Shown here piece by piece: positions 29,850 through 38,169 of a stretch of DNA of 64,000 nt. The stretch is from Sediminivirga luteola (GTDB lineage Bacteria; Actinomycetota; Actinomycetes; Actinomycetales; Brevibacteriaceae), in NCBI RefSeq assembly GCF_014639315.1, contig NZ_BMFY01000003.1:124001-188000 (forward strand). Direction: 5' to 3'. The position numbers were made by a program, and so were the translations under genes. Numbering within the stretch: position 1 is the stretch's first letter; the number at the start of each line of letters is the position of its first letter. The notes beneath the pieces were generated by a model. It was not told the DNA's origin. It was given only the letters and a program-made list of their open reading frames with translations, and made no database searches.

Positions 29850-31331
29850 TCAGTGCGACGCCGGGGCCGGGGAATCCTCGCGGACCCGGGTGATGAACGG
29901 GGTCAGGACGACCGCCACGAGGGAGGCGCACGCCCCGACCGTGAACGCCGCCTGCAGACCTGAGACCAGGGCTTCGGCCTCATCGGCGCCGGAGGCCAGC
30001 GCGTTGTTCTGCGCGATCGTCATCACCGCGATGAACGCCGCCGTGCCGGCGGCCGCCGCGAGCTGCTGGACGGTGCCGATCGTGGCGCTGCCGTAGGACT
30101 GCAGCTTGGGCGGCAGCACGCCCAGGCCGGAGCCGAACATCGGGGTGAGCATGCACGCCAGGGAGACGCTCATGGCGATGTGGCCGGCCAGCAGCATCCA
30201 GACCGGGGTGCCGGCGTCGACGAAGGTCAGCAGCCACATCACGATGCTCAGCGCCACCGCGCCCGGGACCACTAGGGGACGCGGTCCGATGGCATCGAAG
30301 ATCCGCCCGATCACGGGACCGAGCAGGCCCATCGCCAGTCCGCCGGGGAGCAGCAGCAGGCCCGTGGTGAGCGGGTCGATCTGCAGCACGCGCTGCAGGT
30401 AGAGCGGCAGCAGGATGACGGTGCCGAACAGGCTGCCCATCGCGATCGTGCTCACCGCCGCGGCGAGCGCGAAGTTCCGGTGGGTGAAGGTCCGCAGGTC
30501 CAGCAGCGCCGAATCGCGGCGCTGCAGGTGCAGCTGGCGCCAGCCGAAGACCAGCAGGAACATCACGCCGCCGATGATGCCGGTCAGCGGCAGGGTCATG
30601 GGGGCGTCGTGCACCTCGGCGATGGAGCTCAGGCCGAACACGAGGCCGCCGAAGCCGAGCGCGGAGAGCAGCACCGAGAGCAGATCGAGCGGGATGTCGC
30701 GGGTCTCGGAGACGTTCTTCAGGTTCTTCCAGCCGAGGAACAGCATGAACAGCGCCACCGGCAGTACCACGCCGAACATCCACCGCCAGGACGCCAGGCT
30801 CAAGATGGCCCCGGAGATGGTGGGGCCGATGGCCGGTGCCACGGCGATCACGATGGAGATCCGGCCCATCATGCGCCCGCGCTGGTTGAACGGCACCAGC
30901 TGCAGCACCGTCGTCATCAGCAGCGGCATCATGGCCGCGGTCCCGCATGCCTGGATGATCCGCCCGATCAGCAGGACAGTGAAGCCTGGTGCGACCATGC
31001 ACAGCAGGGTGCCCGCGCTGAAGACGCTCATCGCGCTGATGAACATCTGACGGGTGGTGACGCGCTGGAGCAGGAAGCCGGTCGTGGGGATCACGATGGC
31101 CATCGTGAGCATGAACGCGGTGGAGAGCCACTGCGCGGTGGCGGCCGTGACGTGGAGGTCCTCCATCAGCTCTGAGATCGCCACGCTCATGATCGTCTCG
31201 TTGAGGATCACCGTGAAGGCGGCGAAGAGCAGCAGCCAGATCGCCTGAGAGGCGGTGCGGGACAGGCCGCCGGGCGCTTCGGCGCTGATCCCCGACGAAG
31301 CGGAAGAGGGCGCACTGGGGTTCTGTCGCAT
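29850..31331 (-). CDS. DHA2-family MFS multidrug exporter (EmrB/QacA type)
   Basis: A proton-coupled drug exporter of 493 aa with about 14 hydrophobic helices. Typical motifs: ILNETIMSVAISELMEDL in the first helix region (motif D1-like), WLSTAFMLTMAIVIPTTGFL, and GRIIQACGTAAMMPLL (motif C-like). Start ATG 31331 has a modest AGGGA upstream; an upstream frame extension seems spurious. A TAGCAT box at 31416-31411 on the minus strand is a possible -10. Substrates are unknown. Confidence 0.88.
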   Translation of the reverse strand: MRQNPSAPSSASSGISAEAPGGLSRTASQAIWLLLFAAFTVILNETIMSVAISELMEDLHVTAATAQWLSTAFMLTMAIVIPTTGFLLQRVTTRQMFISAMSVFSAGTLLCMVAPGFTVLLIGRIIQACGTAAMMPLLMTTVLQLVPFNQRGRMMGRISIVIAVAPAIGPTISGAILSLASWRWMFGVVLPVALFMLFLGWKNLKNVSETRDIPLDLLSVLLSALGFGGLVFGLSSIAEVHDAPMTLPLTGIIGGVMFLLVFGWRQLHLQRRDSALLDLRTFTHRNFALAAAVSTIAMGSLFGTVILLPLYLQRVLQIDPLTTGLLLLPGGLAMGLLGPVIGRIFDAIGPRPLVVPGAVALSIVMWLLTFVDAGTPVWMLLAGHIAMSVSLACMLTPMFGSGLGVLPPKLQSYGSATIGTVQQLAAAAGTAAFIAVMTIAQNNALASGADEAEALVSGLQAAFTVGACASLVAVVLTPFITRVREDSPAPASH

Positions 31332-31486
31332 GATCGTCCCTGGGGGAGAAGGAGTGAAGGATGTCCGGCTGCGAGGATCCGCCTGTACCGCGAAGGCGCG
31401 CAGCCTCACTATGCTACCGGAGCGCCGCCGCGTGCGGCGACCAGTCGTCCGTGACCTTCACCATACCCAGCAGCTCACCGAGCCGT

Positions 31487-32248
31487 TCAGGTGCGGGTGT
31501 CCCTCCGGTCGAGGATCGCGGCGGCTCCCGCGATGGTCACGAGGGACAGCAGTGCCGTGGCCGCCAGCAGCGAGCCCACCGTCGCACCGGCGATCTCACC
31601 GCCGTCGGCGAATGTGCCCGTCCCCAGTTGCGTCGCCCGGGTGGCGAGGGCGTACGGGCTGAGGAACACGATGGGGCCGATCTCGGCGAGGAGGAGCACG
31701 GTGGAGGCGCCGGCGCCCAGGAACGCCACCGCCACAGGCGCGGCGAAGGACCGCAGCAGCATCGAGAGTCCGGACTGCAGCGCCGCCAGGGGAACGGTGG
31801 CGAGCATGATGACCCCGCTGATGAGGAGATAGCGGGCCGGCAGCATGCCCGGCAGCGCGAACACGGCCTTTCCCGCCACCGTGACGCACAGCAGCATGAC
31901 CAGCTGCATCGCCATCGCCAGGGCGGCGATCACGGCCGTCTTCGCGGCGACCAGGCGCAGGCTGGAGACCGGTGTGCTCATCAGCGCGTTCCAGTTGCCG
32001 CCGCGATGCTCGGCCCGCCACACCAGCGAGCCTAAGACCGCCACGCCGATGGCGAGCGGGAAGAGGCCGTAGAAGACGACCGAACGCAGCCAGACGGTAT
32101 GCCATCCGTCCGCGGGTTGTTGCCCCGCGACGAGGGAGCTCAGCGCACCGGCCAGGACCATCGCGGCCGGCAGCAGCACCACGACGGTCCAGCTCAGGGA
32201 CCGGGCGAGCTTGGCGAACTCCGCGGCGATCATGCTCATGAGTGTCAT
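31487..32248 (-). CDS. ABC-2 permease (LanG/BcrB-like), second permease
   Basis: A 253-aa membrane protein with six predicted helices. It opens with MIAAEFAKLARSLSWTVVVL, and the segment LVWRAEHRGGNWNALMSTPV is typical of lantibiotic-immunity/bacitracin-type permeases (an H-R-G/N motif before helix 3). Its ATG overlaps the stop of the first permease (TGATG). The two permeases are similar in layout and would form a heterodimer with the ATPase of 32994-33902. It may export or detoxify an antimicrobial peptide; the substrate is not known. Confidence 0.8.
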   Translation of the reverse strand: MTLMSMIAAEFAKLARSLSWTVVVLLPAAMVLAGALSSLVAGQQPADGWHTVWLRSVVFYGLFPLAIGVAVLGSLVWRAEHRGGNWNALMSTPVSSLRLVAAKTAVIAALAMAMQLVMLLCVTVAGKAVFALPGMLPARYLLISGVIMLATVPLAALQSGLSMLLRSFAAPVAVAFLGAGASTVLLLAEIGPIVFLSPYALATRATQLGTGTFADGGEIAGATVGSLLAATALLSLVTIAGAAAILDRRDTRT

Positions 32249-32997
32249 CAGGACGCCTCCCGGCGGTCGAAACGAGTGGTGAACACGGCGAAGAGGACGC
32301 CGCCGAGCACCGCGAGCGCGGCGATGCTGGCGTAGCCGGGAACGAACGTCACCAGCTCCCCGTCCCGGTACCCGGCGGCGGTGGCCAGCGCGTAGTAGCC
32401 CCAGGGCGTCAGATGGGCCAGCAGCGGAGGCAATCCGGTGGCGAAGACGGCCAGCAGGGTTCCCAGCACGCCGATGCCGAGTCCCGCCAGCTGGTTCTCC
32501 ACCCGGGCGGAGATGAGGATGTGCAGGCCGAGCAGGACGAGGTTGACCACCGCCACGGCGCCGGCGTAACCCCACCACAGTGCCAGGGGAGGCGGGCCTG
32601 GCACCGCCAGGGCGATGCCGGCCAGGAGCACCAGACCCGCCTCAGCGGCGGTGACGGCGCACACGACGGCGCCCAGGACCGCGAGCTTGGCACGGCACAG
32701 GCCGCCCCGCGTGGCACCGGAGGTCTGGAACAGCAGCCAGCCGTTGCCGTGGTGCTCGATGTCGACCTGACGGCTGGCCAGCACGGCCAGCAGCAGGGGA
32801 GAGGTGAGCGGCACCGCGAGTGACATCCCCGCCAGCAGCGCCGCCCAGGAGCGCGTGCCGGGGTCACTGAAATCAGGGCTGCTGAGCGCAGACAGCACGG
32901 CGAGCGCGGTCACCCCGACGACCATGACCAGCACGATGATGCCGGTGCGAAGCCGGCGCATCTTGGCGATCTCGGCGCGGATCAGCGCGACGCTCAC
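32248..32997 (-). CDS. ABC-2 permease (LanE/BcrB-like), first permease
   Basis: A 249-aa membrane protein with about six helices. The N-terminus is MSVALIRAEIAKMRRLRTGI, and the motif DIEHHGNGWLLFQTSG parallels the one in the companion permease. GTG 32997 overlaps the ATPase stop by 4 nt, so ATPase, first permease and second permease are translated together. It belongs to the group of transporters that give immunity to lanthipeptides or resistance to bacitracin-like compounds. Confidence 0.8.
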   Translation of the reverse strand: MSVALIRAEIAKMRRLRTGIIVLVMVVGVTALAVLSALSSPDFSDPGTRSWAALLAGMSLAVPLTSPLLLAVLASRQVDIEHHGNGWLLFQTSGATRGGLCRAKLAVLGAVVCAVTAAEAGLVLLAGIALAVPGPPPLALWWGYAGAVAVVNLVLLGLHILISARVENQLAGLGIGVLGTLLAVFATGLPPLLAHLTPWGYYALATAAGYRDGELVTFVPGYASIAALAVLGGVLFAVFTTRFDRREAS

Positions 32998-33902
32998 AGG
33001 CCGCCACCTCCGGTGAGGTCCATGAAGACGTCCTCGAGCGACTGCTCCTGGCGGCGCACCTCATAGATGCCGAGGCCGGCTCGCACCAGATGGGAGACGA
33101 CCTGCGCGGTGGCGTCCGGGCTGAGGCCGCAAAGCCGCAGCAGGCCCTCGTCGATCCGGGCGTCGTGCTGCCCGCTCAGAAGCGCTTGCGCCCGCTGCGG
33201 ATCAGCGGTGCCGATGAGCACATCGGGCGTGGCGGCGGCGAAGAGCTCGGCGCGCGTTCCCTGGAACAACAGGCGGCCGCCGGCCAGGATGCCCAGGGTG
33301 GTGGCGGTCTTGTCGATCTCGCCGAGCAGGTGGCTGGAGACCATCACCGTCACGCCGCCGTCGGCCAGGTGCCGCAGCAGCCGGCGGATCTCCTCGATGC
33401 CCGCCGGGTCGAGCCCGTTGGTGGGCTCATCGAGGATCAGCAGCTTCGGCTGGCGGGCCAGGGCCATCGCGATGCCGAGACGCTGCTTCATGCCGAGCGA
33501 GTACTCCCGGACCTTCTTGTCCATCTGGTCCTGCATCCGCACGGTCCGGACGGCGAGGTCGATCTGACGCTGCTCGAGATCCAGCATCCGCCGGACGAGC
33601 CCTATGTTCTCCGCGCCGGTGAGATGCCCGTATCCGGGCGGCGATTCGATGAGCGAGCCGATCCGGCCCAGCAGCCGGCGCCGGGTGGCGCGGGTCATCG
33701 GCTCGCCCAGCACCCGGACCTGCCCGCTGCTGGGGCGGATCAGGGAGAGCAGCATCTTCATGGTGGTGGACTTCCCGGAGCCGTTGGGTCCCAGGAAGCC
33801 GTACACGCATCCCTCCGGGACACGCAGGTTGAGATCCTCCACGACGGCGCGTTCGCCGTAGCGCTTGGTGAGGTGGTCCGTGGTGACGATGTATGAGGAC
33901 AT
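32994..33902 (-). CDS. ABC transporter ATP-binding protein (BcrA/LanF type)
   Basis: A 302-aa ATPase. Walker A is GPNGSGKSTTMK, the signature appears as EYSLGMKQRLGIA (a variant LSLGM type seen in BcrA/NatA families), Walker B is LLILDEPTNGLD, and the H-loop is VSSHLLGEI. The C-terminal regulatory region (about 215-302) ends in QSLEDVFMDLTGGG, typical of ABC-2 exporters. Start ATG 33902. It lies 172 nt downstream of a two-component system on the same strand, as in antimicrobial-sensing modules. Confidence 0.92.
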   Translation of the reverse strand: MSSYIVTTDHLTKRYGERAVVEDLNLRVPEGCVYGFLGPNGSGKSTTMKMLLSLIRPSSGQVRVLGEPMTRATRRRLLGRIGSLIESPPGYGHLTGAENIGLVRRMLDLEQRQIDLAVRTVRMQDQMDKKVREYSLGMKQRLGIAMALARQPKLLILDEPTNGLDPAGIEEIRRLLRHLADGGVTVMVSSHLLGEIDKTATTLGILAGGRLLFQGTRAELFAAATPDVLIGTADPQRAQALLSGQHDARIDEGLLRLCGLSPDATAQVVSHLVRAGLGIYEVRRQEQSLEDVFMDLTGGGGL

Positions 33903-33957
33903 GCCTCCACCGTCCCGGAACGGAGGCGGCGAATCGTCCGGCCGCGGGATGATCTTC

Positions 33958-34007
33958 GCTATGCCTTTGCGGCGGTATCCGCGCCGGCGGCTATGCCTGA
34001 AGGCATA
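33958..34007 (-). promoter_or_regulatory. Candidate response-regulator operator upstream of the ABC transporter
   Basis: GCTATGCCT occurs at 33958-33966 and again at 33990-33998, a 32-bp offset close to three helical turns. The second copy is part of the perfect palindrome TATGCCTGAAGGCATA (33992-34007). The sites lie upstream of the ABC operon and are a plausible target for the NarL-type regulator encoded just above. That link is inference. Confidence 0.45.
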
Positions 34008-34019
34008 CCCGGCGGCGCT

Positions 34020-34049
34020 CGATCGGCGCCGGTCGATGCACGCCGATCG
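34020..34049 (-). terminator. Hairpin downstream of the response-regulator gene
   Basis: CGATCGGC (34020-34027) and GCCGATCG (34042-34049) form a perfect 8-bp stem with a 14-nt loop, 26 bases past the response-regulator stop. It may end the hydrolase-to-regulator operon, leaving the ABC genes to their own promoter. No U-tract is present. Confidence 0.45.
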
Positions 34050-34074
34050 ACGACCGGTCGATGTCCGCCGGTCG

Positions 34075-34788
34075 TCAGCGGGGAGGCTCGCGCGGTGTGA
34101 CCAGACCGGATTCGTAGGCGAACACCACGGCCTGGACGCGGTCCCGCAGGCCGAGCTTGCGCAGCACGCTCCCCACGTGGATCTTGACGGTGCCCTCGGC
34201 CAGGCCCAGCCGGCCGGCAATCTCGGCGTTGGACATCCCGCCTGCGATGAGGCCCAGCACCTCCCGTTCGCGGGCGGTGAGTCCGGCCAGCGCCTCCGTC
34301 CCGGCGTCGTCGCGCCGGTCGCCGGGAGCGCCGGAGGCGACGCCGGGCAGCGCGGTGAAATGCTCCAGCAGCCGGCGGGTGGTGCTGGGGGCGACGACGG
34401 CGTCCCCGGCGTGCACATGGCGGATGGCCTGGGTGATCTCCTCTACGCCGGCGTCCTTGAGCATGAAGCCCGCGGCGCCCGCGCGCAACGCCTGATAGGC
34501 GTATTCGTCCAGGTCGAAGGTGGTGAGGATGAGCACCTGCGGGGCGGGGGAGGTCTCTGGTCCCTCTGCGGCCGCGCGGATGCGGCGGGTGGCTTCCACG
34601 CCGTCCATCCGGGGCATCCGCACGTCCATGACGATGACGTCCACGGCGGTCCCGGCGAGCATCGCGAGCGCGGTGTCGCCGTCATCGGCTTCGGCGACGA
34701 CCTCGATATCCGGCTGGGACTCCAGTACCATCCGGAAGCCGGTACGGATCAGTTCCTGGTCGTCGACGAGGGCCACGCGGATGCTCAT
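34075..34788 (-). CDS. NarL/LuxR-family response regulator
   Basis: A 237-aa two-domain regulator. The receiver domain has the acidic pocket VALVDDQELIRTG, phospho-acceptor Asp55 in VIVMDVRMPRMDG, the switch Thr in LILTTFD, and the Lys in FMLKDA. The C-terminal LuxR helix-turn-helix is LTAREREVLGLIAGGMSNAEI and VKIHVGSVLRKLGLRDR. ATG 34788 overlaps the kinase stop (ATGA). It probably regulates the adjacent ABC transporter and its own operon. Confidence 0.95.
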   Translation of the reverse strand: MSIRVALVDDQELIRTGFRMVLESQPDIEVVAEADDGDTALAMLAGTAVDVIVMDVRMPRMDGVEATRRIRAAAEGPETSPAPQVLILTTFDLDEYAYQALRAGAAGFMLKDAGVEEITQAIRHVHAGDAVVAPSTTRRLLEHFTALPGVASGAPGDRRDDAGTEALAGLTAREREVLGLIAGGMSNAEIAGRLGLAEGTVKIHVGSVLRKLGLRDRVQAVVFAYESGLVTPREPPR

Positions 34789-36065
34789 GAGCGCGCTCCC
34801 AGGGGGATGCTCGCCACGACCTCGAAACCACCGCCGGGACGCGGTCCGGCGCGCAGCGTCCCGTCGCAGGCGGCGACTCGTTCGCGCATTCCGGCGATGC
34901 CGTGCCCGTCGCCGGGCGGGCCGGAGCGGGACATTCCGCGGCCGTCATCGGCGATCCGGACCTCGATCGCCTCACCCCGGCAGCACAGCGTCACTTCGGC
35001 CCGCGCTCCCGGTCCGGCGTGCCTGCGCACGTTCGTCAGCGCCTCCTGGGTCACGCGGTACAGGGCCAGCCCGATGCCGGGCGGCACGGGGGAGGCGTCG
35101 CCGTCCCGGGTCAGGGTCACCGGCAGGCCCGCCCGGCGCGAGGCGTCCACCAGCGCGCCGAGCTGTGCCAGACCCGGTTGCGGTGCCCGGACGGCGTCCT
35201 CGTCACCGCGCAGCAATCCGAGCAGGCGCCGCATCTCCGTGAGCGCCTCGTGTCCGGTCCGCCGGACCTGCACCATCGTGTCGCGGGCGCGTTCGGGCTC
35301 GCTGAGCGCCTTCGCCGATGCGCCGTCGGCCAGGACCACGATGACGCTGAGGTTGTGGGAGACGATGTCGTGGATCTCCCGGGCGATCCTCTCCCGCTCC
35401 TCGGCGGCGGCGATGGCGGCGAGGGTCTCGCGTTCGCGTTCCAGCTGCCGGGCGCGCTCGCGCACCGCTTCGATACGCTCCCGGCGCACCCGGCTCAGTG
35501 CTCCCCAGGTCCAGGCCCACAGCACCGTGACCGCCAGGACGGCGGCTTCGCCGGGACTCAGATGACCGGCGCGCAAGAACGGGGCGACGGCAAAGCCGAG
35601 CCAGAGCAGGACGGCGGCCGCCGCGGCGGCGGCGAGCGCCGGGCGGCAACGGGCGGCCACCGCGTACAGGGCGAAGACCAGCATGATGTTCGCCGGCAGC
35701 AGACCGATCCCGGCCAGCGACTGCAGCAGCGAGGCACCGAGCGCGACGCCCAGCACCGTCAGCGGCGTGCGGCGGCGCAGCAGCGGGTACGGCAGGCACA
35801 TGAGCAGGCACAGCAGCACCGCCGCGCTGAACAGGACGGCGCCCTGAGGCCGGTACTCGAGCGTCAGCGGCAGCGTGTAGGCGAACACCGATGCAGCGAT
35901 GACGCTATCCAGGATCCACGGTCGCCGTGCCGTCCACGTGCCCCGCCGGTTCACGGGGCGTTCGGCGTGCCCGGAGCGTTCCGGGGCGCCAGCGGCGTCG
36001 GGGGCGGGACGTGTGGTGCTCACGTTCTGTGACCCTACCGCCCGCGCATCGCCGACGGGCGTCAC
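34785..36065 (-). CDS. Sensor histidine kinase (HisKA_3/NarX type)
   Basis: A 426-aa membrane kinase. A basic cytoplasmic N-terminus is followed by about five to six helices (residues 50-185) with almost no outer loop, an intramembrane-sensing layout. The HisKA_3 dimerisation motif with the phospho-His is REIHDIVSHNLSVIVVLADG. The ATPase N-box is YRVTQEALTNVRRHAG and the G-box is DGHGIAGMRERV. GTG 36065 overlaps the DUF6320 gene stop (GTGA), which ties sensing to the lipid/acyl-modifying genes upstream. Confidence 0.94.
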   Translation of the reverse strand: MTPVGDARAVGSQNVSTTRPAPDAAGAPERSGHAERPVNRRGTWTARRPWILDSVIAASVFAYTLPLTLEYRPQGAVLFSAAVLLCLLMCLPYPLLRRRTPLTVLGVALGASLLQSLAGIGLLPANIMLVFALYAVAARCRPALAAAAAAAVLLWLGFAVAPFLRAGHLSPGEAAVLAVTVLWAWTWGALSRVRRERIEAVRERARQLERERETLAAIAAAEERERIAREIHDIVSHNLSVIVVLADGASAKALSEPERARDTMVQVRRTGHEALTEMRRLLGLLRGDEDAVRAPQPGLAQLGALVDASRRAGLPVTLTRDGDASPVPPGIGLALYRVTQEALTNVRRHAGPGARAEVTLCCRGEAIEVRIADDGRGMSRSGPPGDGHGIAGMRERVAACDGTLRAGPRPGGGFEVVASIPLGARS

Positions 36066-36727
36066 AGGTGCAGGCGCTTGGCGAGTTCGTGCCGCATCTC
36101 AGGACCGCGGGCCAGCAGGAAGAGCGCCAGCACGACGCAGCTCAGGGCCCCGCAGATCGCCGAGGGGAGCGGGCTGCGGACCCAGTCGAGGGCCAGGAAC
36201 ACGAGCGGGACGAGGCCCAGCACCACCGTCAGCGCGCTGTACAGGATGTGCTCGCCCACCTCGATGCGCATCACCCGCACTGTGACGGCCAGGGCGATCA
36301 CCGAGCAGGCGCACACGATCGGCACCGCGTACGCCAGCGACCAGCCGTGCCAGCCGGTCAGATAGTCCCAGTACACGCAGACCAGGCCGGTCAGGACGAC
36401 CAGGTAGACGGTGCCCTTGGCCACGTTGCGGCGGGTGCCGACGGCCATCAGGACCACCAGCCACATCGACCCCACGCCGAGGATCACCGAGCGCAGCACG
36501 CCGATCCCGGCCGGGTCGCGGCCGAAGAGCAGCTGGACGGCGAACGACACCAGGACCACGGCGATCGAGGCGAGGGCGAGCATCCGCAGCACCCGCCGCC
36601 GGGAGAACCGCAGCGGCACGACCGGGAACGGGCCTGGCGCGGCCTGGCCGGTGAGCGCGGTGGCGCACAGCGGGCATCGGGTCCACGGGCCCTCGACGTC
36701 GACGCCGCACGCCGAGCAGTGCCTCAT
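36062..36727 (-). CDS. DUF6320 membrane protein with N-terminal zinc ribbon
   Basis: A 221-aa protein starting with a two-Cys-pair zinc ribbon (CSACGVDVEGPWTRCPLC), followed by about six transmembrane helices (from residue 48). This fits DUF6320, known from operons with alcohol-acetyltransferase-like and alpha/beta-hydrolase genes, mainly in Firmicutes. Function unknown. It overlaps the acyltransferase gene (ATGA) and the kinase gene (GTGA), so all are translated from one message. Confidence 0.82.
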   Translation of the reverse strand: MRHCSACGVDVEGPWTRCPLCATALTGQAAPGPFPVVPLRFSRRRVLRMLALASIAVVLVSFAVQLLFGRDPAGIGVLRSVILGVGSMWLVVLMAVGTRRNVAKGTVYLVVLTGLVCVYWDYLTGWHGWSLAYAVPIVCACSVIALAVTVRVMRIEVGEHILYSALTVVLGLVPLVFLALDWVRSPLPSAICGALSCVVLALFLLARGPEMRHELAKRLHL

Positions 36728-38169
36728 CGCCGGCTCTCCTTGAGCTCGTCCTCGGTCACCTGGGCCGCGGCGACGGTCACGTCGACGCCCCTGGAGGTCA
36801 GCGTCCGGGCGAACTCCCGGATGTGGTCCGTCTGCGTGAACGGCGAGGTGAAGCTGATCGTGAGCAGGCCGGCGTGTGACATGGCGCAGAACTGCGGCCG
36901 CACGGCGGAGACGTGGAAGAGCATGCGGCGCACATGCGAGTCGGCCGGCTCCGGGAGGGTCACGCGGCCCAGATTGGACACCGCGACAGTCAGCCGCCGG
37001 TTGCTGATCCAGTTGATCAGGCGCAGAAGCACGTCCTTCACCGGGCGGGGGACGATCCGCAGCACGGGCATCCGCTCGAAGCGGATGAGCCGACGCAGGC
37101 TCTTCTCCAGCGCCTCCGGGGTGGCTTTCGGGCGGAACCTGCGTTCGAGCTCCCGGCTGACCGGGCCCGGATCGGCTGCGTCCGGGGTGGTCTCGTCGTA
37201 GGTGTGCGCCACCCGCACGATGGCGAAGAAGTTGCGCGGCGAGGTGGAGGGGAAGAACTGGCGGAGGTTCACCGGCACGGAGGCCACCAGCGTGCGTGCT
37301 CTGCCCAGGCCCGGCGAGGACAGCCGGATGGATTCGAAGAACACCGCCGTGAGGTACATGGTGAGGGAGACTCCCTCGGCCCGGGCCAGTTGGAGCGCCT
37401 GATCCGCGGGCATGGTCAGCTCGACCGTGCGGGGGCGGTTGTCCGGCGTACGGGTGCCGGTGACCCGGTAGACCTTGGTTCTGGGCTTCCGCCTGGGATT
37501 CCGCGGCCTGTCAGCGGGCACGGGCGCTGGTCGCCGGGCCCCGGCATCGGCGTCCGCACCGGCAGGTTCCTGTCGCCGGCGCCGCCGAAAGTAGTGTGTG
37601 AAGCTGTCGGTGGTCAGCTCGTGCACCGTCTGGACCAGGTCCTCCGTGTGCGGATTCCCGGCAGAGGCGGAGCCGGGACCTCCGGCGGCGGGGGCGTCGG
37701 ACGGGTCGTCGTTCTGCGCCGGTACCTGGCCTGGCCCGGGCACCTGCCGCGGGTGCCGCAACCGGACGTAGGCCTCGACCATGTCGCTGAGGAACCACAG
37801 CGCCCCGGTGCCGTCGGAGAGGGCGTGGAAGAGCTCGAGGATGATCCGCCTGCGGTGGTGCATCACCCGGAACAGCAGTTCGCGCCGGTCGGGCCGGTAG
37901 ATCGGCGCGCAGGTGTGCTGGTCCTCGAGGGTCACGCAGGGGCGGAGGTCGCTGTCCTGCAGGTAGTGCCAGAACACGCCGCGGCGCAGGACCGCGTGGT
38001 ACAGCCGGTATCGCTCGTACGTCGCGTCCAGCGCCTGCTGCAACAGCCCGGGATCGACCTCGTGGTCCAGCTCCGCGCTGATGCGGAACACCTTCGGGTC
38101 GATGTCGTTGCGGGCGGCCAGGAAGATGTTGGAGGCGTTGTCGAGCCGCACCCAGGCCCGCCGGGTCAT
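36724..38169 (-). CDS. Condensation-fold (alcohol acetyltransferase-like) acyltransferase
   Basis: A 481-aa protein of the chloramphenicol acetyltransferase/condensation superfamily. The active-site His motif appears as ELFHALSDGTGALWFLSDM (HxxxDG instead of HHxxxDG). It has an N-terminal acceptor half (VRLDNASNIFLAARND), a low-complexity Pro/Ala/Asp/Arg linker (about residues 148-235), and a second half with FFESIRLSSPGLG and VNLRQFFPSTSPRNFF. Likely transfers an acyl group to an alcohol or lipid; substrate unknown. It lies between an alpha/beta hydrolase and DUF6320, both with 4-nt overlaps. Confidence 0.8.
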   Translation of the reverse strand: MTRRAWVRLDNASNIFLAARNDIDPKVFRISAELDHEVDPGLLQQALDATYERYRLYHAVLRRGVFWHYLQDSDLRPCVTLEDQHTCAPIYRPDRRELLFRVMHHRRRIILELFHALSDGTGALWFLSDMVEAYVRLRHPRQVPGPGQVPAQNDDPSDAPAAGGPGSASAGNPHTEDLVQTVHELTTDSFTHYFRRRRRQEPAGADADAGARRPAPVPADRPRNPRRKPRTKVYRVTGTRTPDNRPRTVELTMPADQALQLARAEGVSLTMYLTAVFFESIRLSSPGLGRARTLVASVPVNLRQFFPSTSPRNFFAIVRVAHTYDETTPDAADPGPVSRELERRFRPKATPEALEKSLRRLIRFERMPVLRIVPRPVKDVLLRLINWISNRRLTVAVSNLGRVTLPEPADSHVRRMLFHVSAVRPQFCAMSHAGLLTISFTSPFTQTDHIREFARTLTSRGVDVTVAAAQVTEDELKESRR

